NCBI RefSeq assembly: GCF_024169655.1
Contig: NZ_JALJWV010000001.1
Span: 1,865,001 to 1,929,000, forward strand
From: Pseudomonas marginalis
Lineage (GTDB): Bacteria; Pseudomonadota; Gammaproteobacteria; Pseudomonadales; Pseudomonadaceae
Reading direction: 5' to 3'
Length of the DNA: 64,000 bases
Numbering within the stretch: the stretch's first letter is position 1; each line of letters opens with the position of its first letter. A program made the translations under genes and the position numbers. A model generated the notes under the pieces. The model ran no database searches. It was not told the DNA's origin and saw only the letters and a program-made list of their open reading frames with translations. Below, piece by piece: positions 1-10,102 of this stretch.

Positions 1-453
1 CACGCCCAGGTTGTCACTGGCCGGCAAGCTAGCCGCCGGATGGTGGCTGTAGTGCCCTGGCCCGGTCTCGTGGTCCTTGGGTGAGGCGAGCCACACTTGC
101 AGCCCATGCAGGCTGAATCCCTTGGCCTTGAGTGCTTCGGGCGTGCGTTCGACATGGGCAATCGCGCTGCCGGCAGTCATCCAGCTCACGTCGCCGGCCG
201 CCACCAACTGGTCCGAACCGAGGCTGTCCTTGTGCTGCAAGGCGCCTTCAAACAGGTAGGTGAGGGTCGACAGGCCGATATGCGGGTGCTGGCGGATATT
301 CATACCGCTGCCCGGCGCATAGCGGGTCGCCAGCATATGGTCGAAAAACACGAACGGCCCGACGCTGCGACATTCCCGCGATGGCAGCGGGCGCAGGATG
401 GGCTGGCCTTCGACATCTTCGAGGCGAGGGCGGATCACGGTGAGGGTGGTCAT
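1..453 (-). CDS. Pirin family protein (C-terminus outside window)
   Basis: The first 151 codons of a pirin-like bicupin protein read in from position 453 and run off the left edge. The translation starts MTTLTVIRPRLEDVEG and contains the pirin landmarks GPFVFFDHM, then HPHIGLSTLTYLFEG (metal-binding His-x-His and cupin strand) and HVERTP followed by LHGLQVW. Pirins are cupin-fold metal proteins; some have quercetinase activity and others act as redox-linked regulators, so the exact role is not fixed by sequence. The ATG at 453 directly follows the divergent-looking 454-517 gap and fits the family N-terminus. It lies downstream of, and on the same strand as, the OsmC-like gene, so the two may be co-transcribed. 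Confidence 0.85.
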   Translation of the reverse strand, partial: MTTLTVIRPRLEDVEGQPILRPLPSRECRSVGPFVFFDHMLATRYAPGSGMNIRQHPHIGLSTLTYLFEGALQHKDSLGSDQLVAAGDVSWMTAGSAIAHVERTPEALKAKGFSLHGLQVWLASPKDHETGPGHYSHHPAASLPASDNLGV

Positions 454-517
454 GGTGCGTCCCTGTCGGAGCGGGTTGGATAGCCCAGAGCATAACCCGC
501 TCGACCGGAGGTTGCCG

Positions 518-934
518 CTATTGGCTGAAGGCACCTTCCGACAATTTCGTTTCGATACTCACCTCGGCGGAGGTCATCAGCTTGTGTATCGGGCAGCGGT
601 CGGCGATGCGGTGCAGTTCGTCGCGTTGCTGATCGGTGAGCACGCCCTTGAGCGTCAGCTTGACGTTGAGCACGTACTTGCCCTTTTGCTCTTCGCTGTC
701 GTCGTGGGTGACTTCCACGGTTACGCCGGTCAGCGGGATGCCCTTTCTCTGCGCATACAGCTTCAGGGTCAGGGCCTTGCATGACGCCAGGGCCGCATCG
801 AAATAGTCATGGGGCGAGGGGGCGGAGTCGTCACCGCCCAGGCTTTTGGGCAGATCGGTGAACAGCTCGTGGTTATCGATGTTGAGGCTGTGGCGGAAGT
901 TGTCGGCATTCAGGGTGTTGACGGTAACGGTCAT
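518..934 (-). CDS. OsmC family protein
   Basis: This 138-residue protein has the OsmC/Ohr fold signature. One conserved cysteine lies near residue 52 in ALASCKALT, preceded by the PHDYFDAALA helix, and a second lies near 114 in DRCPIHK. The two cysteines form the peroxidatic and resolving pair in Ohr/OsmC thiol peroxidases. The family reduces organic hydroperoxides in the cytoplasm using lipoyl or other thiol donors. The protein looks closer to the YhfA/OsmC branch than to Ohr, based on the CPIHK context, but I cannot separate the branches without an alignment. It sits between the fabB terminator and the pirin gene on the same strand. Confidence 0.85.
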   Translation of the reverse strand: MTVTVNTLNADNFRHSLNIDNHELFTDLPKSLGGDDSAPSPHDYFDAALASCKALTLKLYAQRKGIPLTGVTVEVTHDDSEEQKGKYVLNVKLTLKGVLTDQQRDELHRIADRCPIHKLMTSAEVSIETKLSEGAFSQ

Positions 935-1050
935 GGCGAACCTCTCAAGCGTGGCAGGAAGAAAGTCATGCAGTTATAGAACATGCTGGCACTCAGGTGT
1001 TCCAGGATTTTTTCCAGGACGCGGCGGGCATTACTCCCGTCATCAAGCCC

Positions 1051-1083
1051 AAAAAAAACGCCCCGAACCAGTCGGGGCGTTTT
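1051..1083 (-). terminator. Rho-independent terminator after fabB
   Basis: The inverted repeat ACGCCCCG / CGGGGCGT (1059-1080, short loop) is flanked on its left by eight A residues, which read as a T tract on the minus strand just after the fabB stop. A shorter T run on the other side means it could also stop plus-strand transcription. Confidence 0.85.
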
Positions 1084-1104
1084 CATCTGATCAAGCTGCG
1101 GGGC

Positions 1105-2325
1105 TTACTTGCCCTGCCAGCGTTTCAGCACCAGGGTGGCGTTAGTGCCACCGAAGCCGAAGCTGTTGCTCATCACGGTGTCGACTTTTACGTTTTCAAC
1201 GGTCTTGGTCAGGATCGGCATATCGGCGACGACCGGGTCGATCTCTTCGATATTGGCCGAGCCGGCCATGAAGTTGCCTTCCATCATCAGCAGGCAGTAG
1301 ATCGTTTCGTGAACGCCGGCGGCGCCCAGGGAGTGACCGGACAGGCTCTTGGTGGAGCTGATGGCGGGTGCCTTGTCGCCGAATACCGCGCGCACACCTT
1401 CCATTTCCTTGGCGTCGCCGACCGGAGTCGAGGTGCCGTGGGTGTTCAGGTAGTCGATCGGGGTATCCACGGTGGACAGGGCCATCTGCATGCAGCGGAT
1501 GGCGCCTTCACCGCTTGGCGCAACCATGTCGTAGCCGTCGGAAGTGGCGCCGTAGCCGACGATTTCCGCGTAGATCTTCGCGCCACGGGCCAGAGCGTGT
1601 TCCAGCTCCTCGACCACCACCATGCCGCCGCCGCCGGCGATGACGAAACCGTCACGCTTGGCGTCGTAGGCGCGGGAGGCCTTTTCCGGGGTGTCGTTGT
1701 ACTGGGTGGACAGGGCGCCCATGGCGTCGAACAGGAACGACTGGCTCCAATGTTCTTCTTCACCACCGCCAGCGAACACGATGTCCTGCTTGCCCAGCTG
1801 GATCTGCTCAACCGCGTTACCGATGCAGTGAGCACTGGTAGCGCAGGCGGAGGAGATCGAGTAGTTCACGCCCTTGATCTGGAACGGCGTGGCCAGGCAG
1901 GCGGAAACGGTGCTGCCCATGGTCCGTGTGACACGGTACGGGCCAACGCGCTTCACGCCTTTCTCGCGCAGGATGTCCAGCGCTTCCATCTGGTTCAGGG
2001 TGGACGCGCCGCCGGAGCCGGCGATCAGGCCGGTACGCACGTTCGAGACCTGATCGTGGCTCAGGCCGGAATCGGCGATGGCGTCCTTCATGGCCAGGTA
2101 GGCGTAGGCGGCAGCGTGGCCGACGAAGCGGTAGATCTTGCGATCTATCAATTCTTCGAGGGGCAGGTCGATGGAGCCGGAAACCTGGCTACGCAGACCC
2201 ATTTCGGCATATTCCGGGTTGAAGCGGATGCCAGGGCGACTTGCACGCAGGTTAGCGGTGACGGTCTCTTTGTCATTGCCCAGGCAAGAAACGATGCCCA
2301 GACCAGTGATAACGACGCGGCGCAT
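1105..2325 (-). CDS. fabB: Beta-ketoacyl-ACP synthase I
   Basis: This 406-residue KAS I condenses malonyl-ACP with acyl-ACP and, with FabA, elongates the cis-3-decenoyl intermediate of unsaturated fatty acid synthesis. The catalytic triad is intact: Cys161 in [11 protein letters not shown], His296 in [11 protein letters not shown] and His331 in [13 protein letters not shown], with Lys326 just before it. The length equals E. coli FabB (406 residues). The start ATG lies 11 bp downstream of the fabA stop, so fabA-fabB is one operon, as in other gammaproteobacteria. A strong intrinsic terminator follows at 1051-1083. Confidence 0.97.
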   Translation of the reverse strand: MRRVVITGLGIVSCLGNDKETVTANLRASRPGIRFNPEYAEMGLRSQVSGSIDLPLEELIDRKIYRFVGHAAAYAYLAMKDAIADSGLSHDQVSNVRTGLIAGSGGASTLNQMEALDILREKGVKRVGPYRVTRTMGSTVSACLATPFQIKGVNYSISSACATSAHCIGNAVEQIQLGKQDIVFAGGGEEEHWSQSFLFDAMGALSTQYNDTPEKASRAYDAKRDGFVIAGGGGMVVVEELEHALARGAKIYAEIVGYGATSDGYDMVAPSGEGAIRCMQMALSTVDTPIDYLNTHGTSTPVGDAKEMEGVRAVFGDKAPAISSTKSLSGHSLGAAGVHETIYCLLMMEGNFMAGSANIEEIDPVVADMPILTKTVENVKVDTVMSNSFGFGGTNATLVLKRWQGK

Positions 2326-2336
2326 GCGGATAACCC

Positions 2337-2852
2337 TTAAAAGTTTTCAGTGGAAGTGAATACGCCGACCCGAAGGCCTTCGGCAGTATAGATCTCGCGA
2401 CCGTCGACAGTCACCGAACCGTCGGCGATGGCCAGGTTCAGCTTGCCCTTGAGGACGCGCTTGATTTGAATGTTGTAGGTGACTTTCTTGGCGCTTGGCA
2501 GAACCTGGCCAAAGAACTTCACTTCGCCCGAACCCAGGGCGCGACCGCGGCCCGGCAAGCCTTGCCAGCCGAGGTAGAAGCCGACCAGTTGCCACATGGC
2601 GTCGAGGCCCAGGCAGCCCGGCATGACAGGGTCACCTTCAAAATGGCAGGCAAAGAACCACAGGTCCGGAGTGATATCCAGCTCGGCGACCAATTCACCT
2701 TTGCCGTACTTGCCACCCTCTTCGCTGATATGGGTGATGCGATCCACCATCAGCATGTTCGGGGCGGGCAGTTGCGCGTTACCTGGGCCGAACAGCTCAC
2801 CGCGACTGCAGCGCAGCAGGTCTTCCCGAGTAAAGGCGTTTTGTTTGGTCAT
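2337..2852 (-). CDS. fabA: 3-hydroxydecanoyl-ACP dehydratase/isomerase
   Basis: This 171-residue FabA dehydrates 3-hydroxydecanoyl-ACP and isomerises trans-2- to cis-3-decenoyl-ACP, the branch point to unsaturated fatty acids. It works as a cytoplasmic dimer with two shared active sites. The catalytic His70 ([14 protein letters not shown]) and Asp84 (LGLDAMWQ) are both present, and the length matches the family. It is first in the operon with fabB. A FabR/DesT-type palindrome and a TATAAT box lie about 135-160 bp upstream (2986-3012), which suggests repression tied to the unsaturated acyl-CoA pool. Confidence 0.97.
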   Translation of the reverse strand: MTKQNAFTREDLLRCSRGELFGPGNAQLPAPNMLMVDRITHISEEGGKYGKGELVAELDITPDLWFFACHFEGDPVMPGCLGLDAMWQLVGFYLGWQGLPGRGRALGSGEVKFFGQVLPSAKKVTYNIQIKRVLKGKLNLAIADGSVTVDGREIYTAEGLRVGVFTSTENF

Positions 2853-2985
2853 GCGAGCTCCTCAATAATCCCATGCGGCAGGGTAGGGCAAATCTTCCCG
2901 GTACCGACGACGCGTTCATGCCTCATATCGGCAGCCTACACATAGACTATTGCGTTGTAGTGAAAGTCACAGCGTCAAGGCACTC

Positions 2986-3012
2986 AATGTACACTTGTTC
3001 ACTGAAATTATA
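2986..3012 (-). promoter_or_regulatory. fabAB promoter -10 and FabR/DesT-like operator
   Basis: Read on the minus strand, a TATAAT box (3012-3007) is followed directly by AGTGAACAAGTGTACATT (3003-2986), an imperfect inverted repeat with 6 of 9 half-site matches. The sequence resembles the E. coli FabR and Pseudomonas DesT TetR-family sites that control fabA/fabB and desaturase genes. Its position over the likely transcription start fits repression. The -35 is weak, and a second downstream promoter with TTGACG is possible. Confidence 0.6.
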
Positions 3013-3101
3013 AACCGGGCCTGTTTAGCGGTCCGTTCGGGTGCCTAAGACTGCCGCACTTTCGTCTTTCACGCCAGTCGCAGTTGGCTAATGGCGTGGC
3101 G

Positions 3102-5003
3102 CTATTGCACCCAGCGCTGCAGGATTTGCTGCAAATCCGTGCGTTTGAACGGCTTGGCCAGGTAATCGTTCATTCCGGCGGCCAGGCAGAGTTCGCGGTC
3201 ACCCTGCAAGGCGTTGGCGGTGAGGGCGATGATCGGCAGGTCGGCACAGCCCGGCAGGTGGCGAATCTGCCGGGTGGCTTCGTAGCCGTCGATCAGCGGT
3301 AACCGGCAGTCCATCAGGATCGCGGTGAAAATCAGGCTCTCGGCGCTGCGGATAGCCTCGGCGCCGTCGGTGGCCAGGCTCACTTCAAAACCCAGGCTGC
3401 GCAGCATCGCTTCGACCACGGTACGGTTGACCGGGTTGTCTTCCACCAGCAACACATGCCGGCCATTGCCCGCGCTGGCTTTGCCTTCGGCGTTGGCGGC
3501 AATGGCCGGCACGCTGTGCTGGTCGATGGCCAGCGGGATTTCCAGGGTGAACACCGAACCACGGCCTTCTTCGCTCTGCGCGCGCAGGGTGCCGCCCATG
3601 CGTTCGGCCAGGGTCCGGGCGATGGGCAGGCCCAGGCCGGTGCCGCCGTAACGTCTTGAAATGGAACTGTCGGCCTGCTGGAAGGCATCGAACATCAGTT
3701 CCAGGCGCTCGGCGGAAATGCCAATGCCGCTGTCGCGCACGGTGCAGGTGAACCACACCAGTTCATGGTCGAGGGGTTGCCAATGGGGCTCGACGCTGAC
3801 GCTGCCGTGCTCGGTAAACTTGAGCGCGTTGCCGATCAGGTTCACCAGAATCTGGCGGATACGCGTCGGGTCGCCCTTCACGCGCAACGTGTCCAGGCCC
3901 TGCGGGATCGGCAATTCAAGGCTCAGCCCGCGCTGCTGGGCGCTGTGCTGGAAGGCCTGGGCGCAGCTGTTGATCAGGTCCGCGAGGTTGAACGGAATGT
4001 GTTCCAGCTCCAGAGCGGCGCGTTCGATGCGCGAAAAGTCGAGGATGTCATTGATGACCTTGAGCAAATGCTCCGTGGACTCGGAGGCCAGCGCCGCATA
4101 TTCGGTCTGCTCTTCGGTCATCTCGGTGGTTTCCAGCAGTTGCAGCATGCCCAGCACACCGTTCATCGGCGTGCGCAGCTCGTGGCTCATCATCGCCAGG
4201 AAATCCGACTTGGCGTTGTTCGCCCGCTCGGCTTCCTCGCGGGTCTGGATCAACTGGGCCATGGCCTGTTGCTGTTCGCGGCTGGCCTGGTTGAGGCCTT
4301 CGGCAAGGTTGTTGATGTGTCGCGAGAGGTCGCCGAGCTCCGAGTCATCGACAATCGGCAGCGGGGTCTTGTAGTCGCCTTGCTGGATCGCCTTGACCGC
4401 ATGGCCCATGGCGCTGATCGGCTGCGACAGGCTGGCGGCCAGGCGCCGCGCGAGCAGGAAGGTAAACAGCAGGGCGAACAGCGCGAGCACGCCGGCCTTG
4501 AACAGAATCTCCTGCTGGCGCTGGCTGAAGGCATCGTTGGACATGCCGACGATCACCCGGCCCAGGTAGTCGGCACGCGGCGCCTTGGGTTCGTTGAGGT
4601 TGTCCTGGAAAAAATCATTGCCCAGTTGGATATGTTGCAGGCGGATCGGTGCCTGGAACACTTTGACCGACAGCGAACGGTCGTGATTTTCCGAGGGTTG
4701 CTCGACGTACACCAGAATGTTCTCGGCGCTGTCCTGAATCTCCAGAAAACGCACATGGGGCGTGGCCAGCGTCGCGCGCAGCAGGCTGTCGAGCACGTCG
4801 TTGTTGCCGGAGATCACCCCATATTCGGTGGCCGGTGCCAATTGGTTGGCGATCAGTTGGCCGGTGTGGTCCAGTTCCTGGCGCAGGTCCTGGATGCGCA
4901 CGAAGGTGAAGAAGCTGATCAACAGCAACGTCAGTAACAGTGCCGGGCCCAGGGTGATGAGCTGGGTGCGGGTGTTGATGTCCCAACGACGACGCAAGGT
5001 CAT
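3102..5003 (-). CDS. Hybrid sensor histidine kinase with periplasmic CHASE-type domain and receiver
   Basis: This 633-residue protein has TM1 at about 17-36, a periplasmic domain at 37-165 resembling the CHASE8-type sensor of GacS-like kinases ([16 protein letters not shown]), TM2 at 167-186, and HAMP at 187-240. HisKA has phospho-acceptor His274 in [12 protein letters not shown]; HATPase has Asn392 in the N box, DSGIGIS and [10 protein letters not shown]. The C-terminal receiver has Asp565 in [12 protein letters not shown] and Lys617. It has no HPt domain, so the phosphorelay must pass through a separate HPt protein. The gene overlaps the upstream binding-protein gene by four bases (ATGA), and that gene adjoins a TonB receptor. 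Ligand and target are unknown; the layout suggests it reads the binding protein's ligand. Confidence 0.9.
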   Translation of the reverse strand: MTLRRRWDINTRTQLITLGPALLLTLLLISFFTFVRIQDLRQELDHTGQLIANQLAPATEYGVISGNNDVLDSLLRATLATPHVRFLEIQDSAENILVYVEQPSENHDRSLSVKVFQAPIRLQHIQLGNDFFQDNLNEPKAPRADYLGRVIVGMSNDAFSQRQQEILFKAGVLALFALLFTFLLARRLAASLSQPISAMGHAVKAIQQGDYKTPLPIVDDSELGDLSRHINNLAEGLNQASREQQQAMAQLIQTREEAERANNAKSDFLAMMSHELRTPMNGVLGMLQLLETTEMTEEQTEYAALASESTEHLLKVINDILDFSRIERAALELEHIPFNLADLINSCAQAFQHSAQQRGLSLELPIPQGLDTLRVKGDPTRIRQILVNLIGNALKFTEHGSVSVEPHWQPLDHELVWFTCTVRDSGIGISAERLELMFDAFQQADSSISRRYGGTGLGLPIARTLAERMGGTLRAQSEEGRGSVFTLEIPLAIDQHSVPAIAANAEGKASAGNGRHVLLVEDNPVNRTVVEAMLRSLGFEVSLATDGAEAIRSAESLIFTAILMDCRLPLIDGYEATRQIRHLPGCADLPIIALTANALQGDRELCLAAGMNDYLAKPFKRTDLQQILQRWVQ

Positions 5004-5929
5004 GGGCGTTTTTCTCCTTCGGCCAGGCGGGCGGCGACGTTGGCTTCGTCGACCTGTTCGATGCCCAGTGAGCGTGCGACTTGCGGGTTGCCCATGACTT
5101 TGAAGTGTTCCGGGTACAACGTGCGCGGCCAGCCAGCGGGCGGGTGGTCGAGCAGGCGGTCGAGCACGGCCAGCCAGTCGGTCTGGTCGCTGTAGGTGCT
5201 GGCCAGGCTACCGGCCTTGACGAACCCGGCATTCGGCCCCACCAGCGGCAGTTGCCGGGCGTAACTGCTCAGCAGCAGGTTCTTCGCGGTTTTCGGGTTG
5301 TATAGCTGCGGGTCGTCAAGGCCGAGCAGCACATCGCTGTTTCTGAACAAATGCAGCAGTGGGCGGCTGTCGTTAGTGTCGTCCCAGCGTTGGGGCACGA
5401 TCTCCAGGCCCATCGGCGCGGCGTACTGGCGCAACTCGCGGAGCAGGAACTCACTGTCGGCGCCGTAGAGCACGCCGATGCGCCTGGCCTGGGGCAGGAT
5501 TGTGGCGATCAGCCGCAGTTGGCGCTCCAGCGGCGGGTCACTCCACAGCAGGCTGATTTTGGCCGGTACGCCCTGGCCCAGGCGCTGGCGTGCCTGCAGG
5601 CGGCTGATGCGCAACACCAGGGTCGACGGGCCTTGGGCATCCTGCAGGCGCCAGTCGAGGCTGGGCAGGTCCAGCAGGATCAGGCGCGTACCGGCGGGTA
5701 ATTGGCTTGGGCCGGGTAGGTCGGTGAGCGGCGTGAAGGTCACGTGGTCGTCGGGGCGCTGCAGGGCAAGCGCCTGGACGAACGCCTGCACCCCGGCGCC
5801 GTCTTCGGCGGCGGTCAGCAGGATATCGGCGCTCCAGGCCGGTACGCTCAGCAGCAGGCACAGCAGCAGCAGGCCGCGTTGCCAGCGTCTGGGGAGAGAG
5901 AGGAGGATCGTCCGTGACTGATCGCCCAT
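5000..5929 (-). CDS. ABC-type periplasmic substrate-binding protein (orphan)
   Basis: This 309-residue protein starts with a signal peptide ([17 protein letters not shown], cleavage near 34). The mature region resembles the ABC_sub_bind family of periplasmic binding proteins: [21 protein letters not shown], then [17 protein letters not shown], and the lobe motif [13 protein letters not shown]. No ABC permease or ATPase gene is adjacent. Instead it sits one base after a TonB receptor gene and overlaps the hybrid kinase gene by ATGA. The simplest reading is that it binds a small molecule in the periplasm and presents it to the kinase sensor domain rather than to a transporter. That role is inferred from gene order only. 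Confidence 0.8.
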   Translation of the reverse strand: MGDQSRTILLSLPRRWQRGLLLLCLLLSVPAWSADILLTAAEDGAGVQAFVQALALQRPDDHVTFTPLTDLPGPSQLPAGTRLILLDLPSLDWRLQDAQGPSTLVLRISRLQARQRLGQGVPAKISLLWSDPPLERQLRLIATILPQARRIGVLYGADSEFLLRELRQYAAPMGLEIVPQRWDDTNDSRPLLHLFRNSDVLLGLDDPQLYNPKTAKNLLLSSYARQLPLVGPNAGFVKAGSLASTYSDQTDWLAVLDRLLDHPPAGWPRTLYPEHFKVMGNPQVARSLGIEQVDEANVAARLAEGEKRP

Positions 5930-5930
5930 G

Positions 5931-8105
5931 TCAGAACTCTAACTCCGCGCTGAAGTAGAGCACTTGGCGATGGTCGTAGTTGTTGTCGGCCCAGGTGGTG
6001 GGCTGGTCATCCAGGCGTTGTTGCAACATGCCGGCCAGCTCCACGTTGGCTTTGCCCAAGGCGATGCGCTTGGCGACGCGCAGGTCGACCCGTTCGAAGC
6101 GATAGCGGTTAAGGGCGTCGTCGCCATAGTAGAACAAGGCGCTGGACCAGCCTTGCCCCCATTCGCGCAACCAGCCGGCTGAACCGCTGTTGCGTGCGGT
6201 TTGCGCCTTGTCCAGCGGGTTGGTGGAGCTGGCGTCGACGTAAGCATAGGTCAGCCGCAGGCGATCGGCGTTGCTCATGCGCCAGTCGAATTGGGATTCC
6301 GCGCCGGTAAAGCGCGAGCTGTTGGCGTTGCTGGCAATGTACTGATTGTTGCGCAGCGGCGAGCTGATCATGTCGGTGATTTCGTCGTAGAACAGTTTCA
6401 CGTCCATGTTCAGCCCGATGTCGGCAAAAAAGCCGTTATAGCCCAATTCGCGGGATTTCATCAGCTCTTTATCGAGGTTGCCCGGGCCGCGTGTCGCGAC
6501 GAAGTACTGTCCGGAATTTTGTCCGTAGGCCGGCGAGCTGAGGTTGGTGACGCGGTAGCTCCAGTTGACGTTGTTCTCGAACATGTCCGGCGAACGGATC
6601 GCTTCGGAGTACACCGCGCGCAGGCCGTGGCGCGGGTTGATCAGGTAGTTGACCGCCACCCGCGGCGTCAGCGAGTTGCCGCTCAGGTGGGTGTCTTCGT
6701 ACATGGTGCCGCCCTGCAGCAACCAATGCTCGCTGGCGCGCCATTCAAGCTGGCCGAACAGGCGCCAGGTGGTGTCATCCAGGGTGCCGTTGAAATAGGT
6801 GTCGGAGTCGGCGCGGTCATAGCGATAGTTCATACCGCTGACCAGGCGCAAGCTGTCGGACAGGCTCAGGGTGTCCTGGACCTCCAGGTCGTAGCGGCTT
6901 TCGCGGGTGCTTTGGTCGATGTCGCCGCACACCGGGTCTTTACCGCCATTGCCCCATTGCTTCAGCACTTGCTCGGCTAGTGCCTGCTCGGCGCTACTGC
7001 CGGGCGGCGGTTTGTCTGGGGTGTAAGCGTCCATGTGCCGGGCCAATCGCTCGGCGTAATTGGGGTTGAGCTGCCACAGTCGGGTCAGTTCCGGGCTGAA
7101 CGACACCTTGGCATCACAGGCTTTCCAGATCTGCCGGCGGTCCCATTGTTGGGCCGAGCCCTGGATATACAGGCTGTGTTCGGGATTGAAATCGAAATTC
7201 CAACGCAGGGAACCGGCATAGTCCTTGGCGGCGACGTCGGAATTGTTGCCGCCTTCGGTAATCCCGGCGAATACCGGCGCGTAGGTATAAGGACGCTGAT
7301 TGGTCCCTTCCTTGGCATTCAGTTGCCAGTCGATGCTCTGTTGCGCGTTCAGCGTCTGGCTCACCGCCAGACTGAAGCGGTTGAGACGCCGACCGTCACG
7401 GCGGTCGGCGCCCACCGCGTCGTTGTCAAAGCCATCATCCTGCTGCCCGGACATCGACAGGCGCAGGTCGCCGGTTTCCCAGCCCACGCCCTGGCTGGCA
7501 TAAAAATCATTGATCCCGCGCTCGCCGCGTACCACTTTTATCCTTGAGCCGTGGCTGTTAGCCGGTGACCGCGTGAGGATATTCACCACCGCCATCAACG
7601 CGTTGGCGCCGTAGCTGACGGTGTTGGGCCCGCGAAACACTTCGATCCGCTCGATATCTTCCATGGCCACGGGAATATCACTCCAGTCCACCGTGGCCAG
7701 GCCGGCACGGTAAACCGAGCGGCCATCGATCAAAACCTGCATGCGTCGCGCATCACTGGCATTGGTGCCGTGGTAGTTCACTGCCGCCTGATTGCCGCTG
7801 GTGTAGCCGACCATCATGCCCGGCACCAGCCGCAGCAGCTCGGCGATGTCGCGTGCGCCGCTGGCCTTGATCAGTTCGCTGTCGATCACGGTCATGCTGC
7901 CGGGCACGGCGGCGGCCGATTGTTTGAGGCGTGTGGCGGTCAGCACCTGCGGCAGCGGTTGGTTGTCGAGGAACAGGTCGTCGGCGAGCGCCGCACCGCT
8001 GCACAGCAACATCAACCACAGAGATGAACGGGGAGTAGGGCCCAAATACACGACACGGCCTTGATAATTACGAATAGCCGACCATGTTAACCGAGGCTGG
8101 GCCAT
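5931..8105 (-). CDS. TonB-dependent outer membrane receptor
   Basis: This protein of about 724 residues has a plug domain ([61 protein letters not shown]) and a 22-strand-type barrel ending in the outer membrane signature LYFSAELEF. No N-terminal STN signalling domain is visible, so it does not look like an anti-sigma-coupled transducer. Four barrel cysteines may form loop disulfides. The hydrophobic core [13 protein letters not shown] is the signal peptide. I chose the ATG at 8105, but a GTG at about 8052, preceded by AAGG, would give a more normal signal peptide length. The frame stays open far into the antisense of gpsA, which is not coding. First gene of the receptor/binding protein/kinase operon; substrate unknown. 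Confidence 0.85.
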   Translation of the reverse strand: MAQPRLTWSAIRNYQGRVVYLGPTPRSSLWLMLLCSGAALADDLFLDNQPLPQVLTATRLKQSAAAVPGSMTVIDSELIKASGARDIAELLRLVPGMMVGYTSGNQAAVNYHGTNASDARRMQVLIDGRSVYRAGLATVDWSDIPVAMEDIERIEVFRGPNTVSYGANALMAVVNILTRSPANSHGSRIKVVRGERGINDFYASQGVGWETGDLRLSMSGQQDDGFDNDAVGADRRDGRRLNRFSLAVSQTLNAQQSIDWQLNAKEGTNQRPYTYAPVFAGITEGGNNSDVAAKDYAGSLRWNFDFNPEHSLYIQGSAQQWDRRQIWKACDAKVSFSPELTRLWQLNPNYAERLARHMDAYTPDKPPPGSSAEQALAEQVLKQWGNGGKDPVCGDIDQSTRESRYDLEVQDTLSLSDSLRLVSGMNYRYDRADSDTYFNGTLDDTTWRLFGQLEWRASEHWLLQGGTMYEDTHLSGNSLTPRVAVNYLINPRHGLRAVYSEAIRSPDMFENNVNWSYRVTNLSSPAYGQNSGQYFVATRGPGNLDKELMKSRELGYNGFFADIGLNMDVKLFYDEITDMISSPLRNNQYIASNANSSRFTGAESQFDWRMSNADRLRLTYAYVDASSTNPLDKAQTARNSGSAGWLREWGQGWSSALFYYGDDALNRYRFERVDLRVAKRIALGKANVELAGMLQQRLDDQPTTWADNNYDHRQVLYFSAELEF

Positions 8106-8203
8106 TTGCCAGTCGTTGTCCTTGCAATTCCCCCGCGCCGGTATGGCATTTTCCGACAGGCATGTGAATTGATACGAGGGCTGGCCGCAAGCGGGGGGCT
8201 CCG

Positions 8204-8209
8204 TATAAT
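8204..8209 (+). promoter_or_regulatory. Putative -10 box of the gpsA operon
   Basis: A perfect TATAAT lies 38 bp upstream of the gpsA start in the 140-bp gap between the divergent receptor gene and gpsA. No good -35 is seen 17 bp upstream, so this is tentative. Confidence 0.45.
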
Positions 8210-8246
8210 GCTGCCATCGCCACTGGTATGGATTAACGGATTGCAT

Positions 8247-9272
8247 ATGACTGAACAGCGCCCTATTGCGGTCCTGGGAGGCGGAAGTTTTGGTACCGCC
8301 GTGGCTAACCTGCTGGCTGAGAACGGTCATCCGGTGCGCCAGTGGATGCGCGATCCCGAACAGGCCGAGGCCATTCGCGTCCATCGAGAAAACCCGCGCT
8401 ACCTTAAAGGCATCAAGATTCATCCGGCGGTCGAGCCGGTCACCGACTTGCAGGCGACCCTGGAGGCCTGCGAGCTGTGTTTCGTCGCGCTGCCTTCCAG
8501 TGCCTTGCGCTCGGTGCTCGCGCCCCACGCCGAACGCCTGGCGGGCAAGCTGCTGGTCAGTTTGACCAAGGGCATCGAGGCGCACACCTTTAAGCTGATG
8601 AGCGAAATCCTCGCAGAGATCGCCCCGCAGGCGCGCATCGGCGTGCTGTCCGGGCCGAATCTGGCGCGGGAAGTGGCCGAACATGCACTGACCGCCACTG
8701 TGATCGCCAGTGAAGACGAAGCCCTGTGCGAGCGGGTCCAGGCCGTGCTGCATGGCCGTACCTTTCGCGTGTACGCCAGTGGCGATCGCTTCGGCGTCGA
8801 GCTGGGCGGTGCGCTGAAAAACGTCTACGCGATCATTGCCGGCATGGCGGTGGCGTTGGGCATGGGCGAGAACACCAAGAGCATGCTGATCACCCGCGCC
8901 CTGGCGGAAATGACCCGCTTTGCGGTGAATCAGGGTGCCAACCCGATGACCTTCCTGGGGTTGGCGGGCGTGGGCGACCTGATCGTCACCTGCTCGTCGC
9001 CGAAAAGCCGCAACTATCAGGTCGGTTTTGCCCTCGGCCAGGGCTTGAGCCTGGAAGACGCGGTGACGCGCCTGGGCGAAGTGGCCGAGGGGGTCAATAC
9101 CCTCAAGGTGCTCAAAGCCAAGTCCCAGGAGGCGGGTGTGTACATGCCGCTGGTCGCCGGGCTGCATGCGATCCTGTTTGAAGGGCGCACCCTGAACCAG
9201 GTCATCGAATTGCTGATGCGCGCCGAGCCGAAAACCGATGTCGACTTTATTTCCACCAGTGGTTTCAACTGA
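8247..9272 (+). CDS. gpsA: Glycerol-3-phosphate dehydrogenase [NAD(P)+]
   Basis: GpsA reduces dihydroxyacetone phosphate to sn-glycerol-3-phosphate, the backbone of phospholipids, in the cytoplasm. The 341-residue protein has the N-terminal dinucleotide motif GGGSFGT (11-17), the family segment LVSLTKGIE, the [10 protein letters not shown] motif and the catalytic Lys in [10 protein letters not shown], then [13 protein letters not shown]. Length and motif order are as in the family. It leads a plus-strand block of lipid-related genes; the next start is 10 bp beyond its stop. The antisense strand here has a long open frame, which I regard as codon-bias artefact. Confidence 0.97.
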   Translation: MTEQRPIAVLGGGSFGTAVANLLAENGHPVRQWMRDPEQAEAIRVHRENPRYLKGIKIHPAVEPVTDLQATLEACELCFVALPSSALRSVLAPHAERLAGKLLVSLTKGIEAHTFKLMSEILAEIAPQARIGVLSGPNLAREVAEHALTATVIASEDEALCERVQAVLHGRTFRVYASGDRFGVELGGALKNVYAIIAGMAVALGMGENTKSMLITRALAEMTRFAVNQGANPMTFLGLAGVGDLIVTCSSPKSRNYQVGFALGQGLSLEDAVTRLGEVAEGVNTLKVLKAKSQEAGVYMPLVAGLHAILFEGRTLNQVIELLMRAEPKTDVDFISTSGFN

Positions 9273-9282
9273 GGAACGCGTC

Positions 9283-9630
9283 ATGAACGATCCGAAAGCA
9301 GCCCCCAAGTACGAGTCCATTGTCCTGCGCATCCTGTGGATGCTGGTGTTTGCCCTGGTGTGGCAAGTGGCGCAGTTCCTGCTCGGTGCGCTGGTGGTGG
9401 TGCAACTGATTTACCGGCTGGTCTACGGCGCGCCGAACCTGGGCCTGATGAATTTTGGCGACAGCCTCAGCCAGTTTTTCGCGCAGATCGGCCGCTTCGG
9501 CAGCTTTCACACTGAGCAAAAGCCCTGGCCATTCGCCGACTGGCCGACGCCGCGTGCGCCGGACGGCGAAGCCGCCCACAGCGTGCCGCCGGCACCGCAC
9601 CCGGTACGTGATGAAGAGCCAAAACTGTGA
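9283..9630 (+). CDS. DUF4389 small membrane protein
   Basis: This 115-residue protein has one or two hydrophobic segments (about 13-45: LRILWMLVFALVWQVAQFLLGALVVVQL in part), followed by GAPNLGLMNFGDSLSQF, which is typical of DUF4389 inner-membrane proteins. The C-terminal 40 residues are proline-rich and polar. The function of the family is unknown. The stop overlaps the GTG start of sixA (GTGA), so the two are translationally coupled, and gpsA lies 10 bp upstream. The gpsA-DUF4389-sixA order makes a shared role in membrane lipid or envelope physiology plausible, but nothing in the protein proves it. Confidence 0.8.
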   Translation: MNDPKAAPKYESIVLRILWMLVFALVWQVAQFLLGALVVVQLIYRLVYGAPNLGLMNFGDSLSQFFAQIGRFGSFHTEQKPWPFADWPTPRAPDGEAAHSVPPAPHPVRDEEPKL

Positions 9631-10076
9631 AACTGTGGATTTTGCGCCACGGCGAAGCCGAAGGGCACGCCCGCACCGATGCTGAGCGCAAGCTGACCGA
9701 GCAGGGCCGGGCCGAAGTCTTGCGCAGCGCGGCGCACCTGATCGGCCAGCCCGTCAGCGCGATCATTGCCAGCCCGTATGTACGGGCGCAGCAGACCGCG
9801 CAGCTGGTGCGTGAGGCGCTGGGCTTCGCGTCGGACATCCGCACCGTGCCCTGGCTGACGCCGGACTGCAACCCGCAGCAGGTGCTGGAGAAACTCGACA
9901 CGGATGACAATGTGCTGCTGGTTAGCCATCAGCCGCTGGTCGGCAGCCTGATCAGCTTTTTGCAGCATGGCCATCAGCGTCAGCCGTCGCCGATGTACAC
10001 CGCCAGCCTGGCGGAGTTGGAGGGGGAATTCCCGTTGGCGGGGCTGATGAGCCTGGTCAGCGTGAAGCATCCGTAG
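9627..10076 (+). CDS. sixA: Phosphohistidine phosphatase SixA
   Basis: This 149-residue histidine phosphatase starts with MKLWILRHGEAEGHA, where His8 in RHGE is the nucleophile. The second catalytic His lies in LLVSHQPLVGSL, and ASPYVRAQQTA gives the arginine pocket. SixA removes phosphate from phosphohistidine on HPt domains (ArcB) or on NPr of the nitrogen phosphotransferase system in E. coli. The start is GTG, overlapping the previous stop by GTGA. A SixA a few kilobases from an HPt-less hybrid kinase is notable but may be chance; the gene order gpsA-DUF4389-sixA is the tighter link. Confidence 0.92.
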   Translation: MKLWILRHGEAEGHARTDAERKLTEQGRAEVLRSAAHLIGQPVSAIIASPYVRAQQTAQLVREALGFASDIRTVPWLTPDCNPQQVLEKLDTDDNVLLVSHQPLVGSLISFLQHGHQRQPSPMYTASLAELEGEFPLAGLMSLVSVKHP

Positions 10077-10102
10077 GCACTTTCGCTGCTTTGTGTGTGC
10101 TA

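Noticed and set aside
997..2340. Open plus-strand frame of about 450 codons over fabB
   Set aside because: It is the antisense of fabB, whose catalytic residues and operon context are certain.
8106..9332. Long open minus-strand frame continuing from the TonB receptor gene through gpsA
   Set aside because: It lies antisense to a clear gpsA gene and the translated extension has no signal peptide or domain; it is a high-GC codon-bias artefact.
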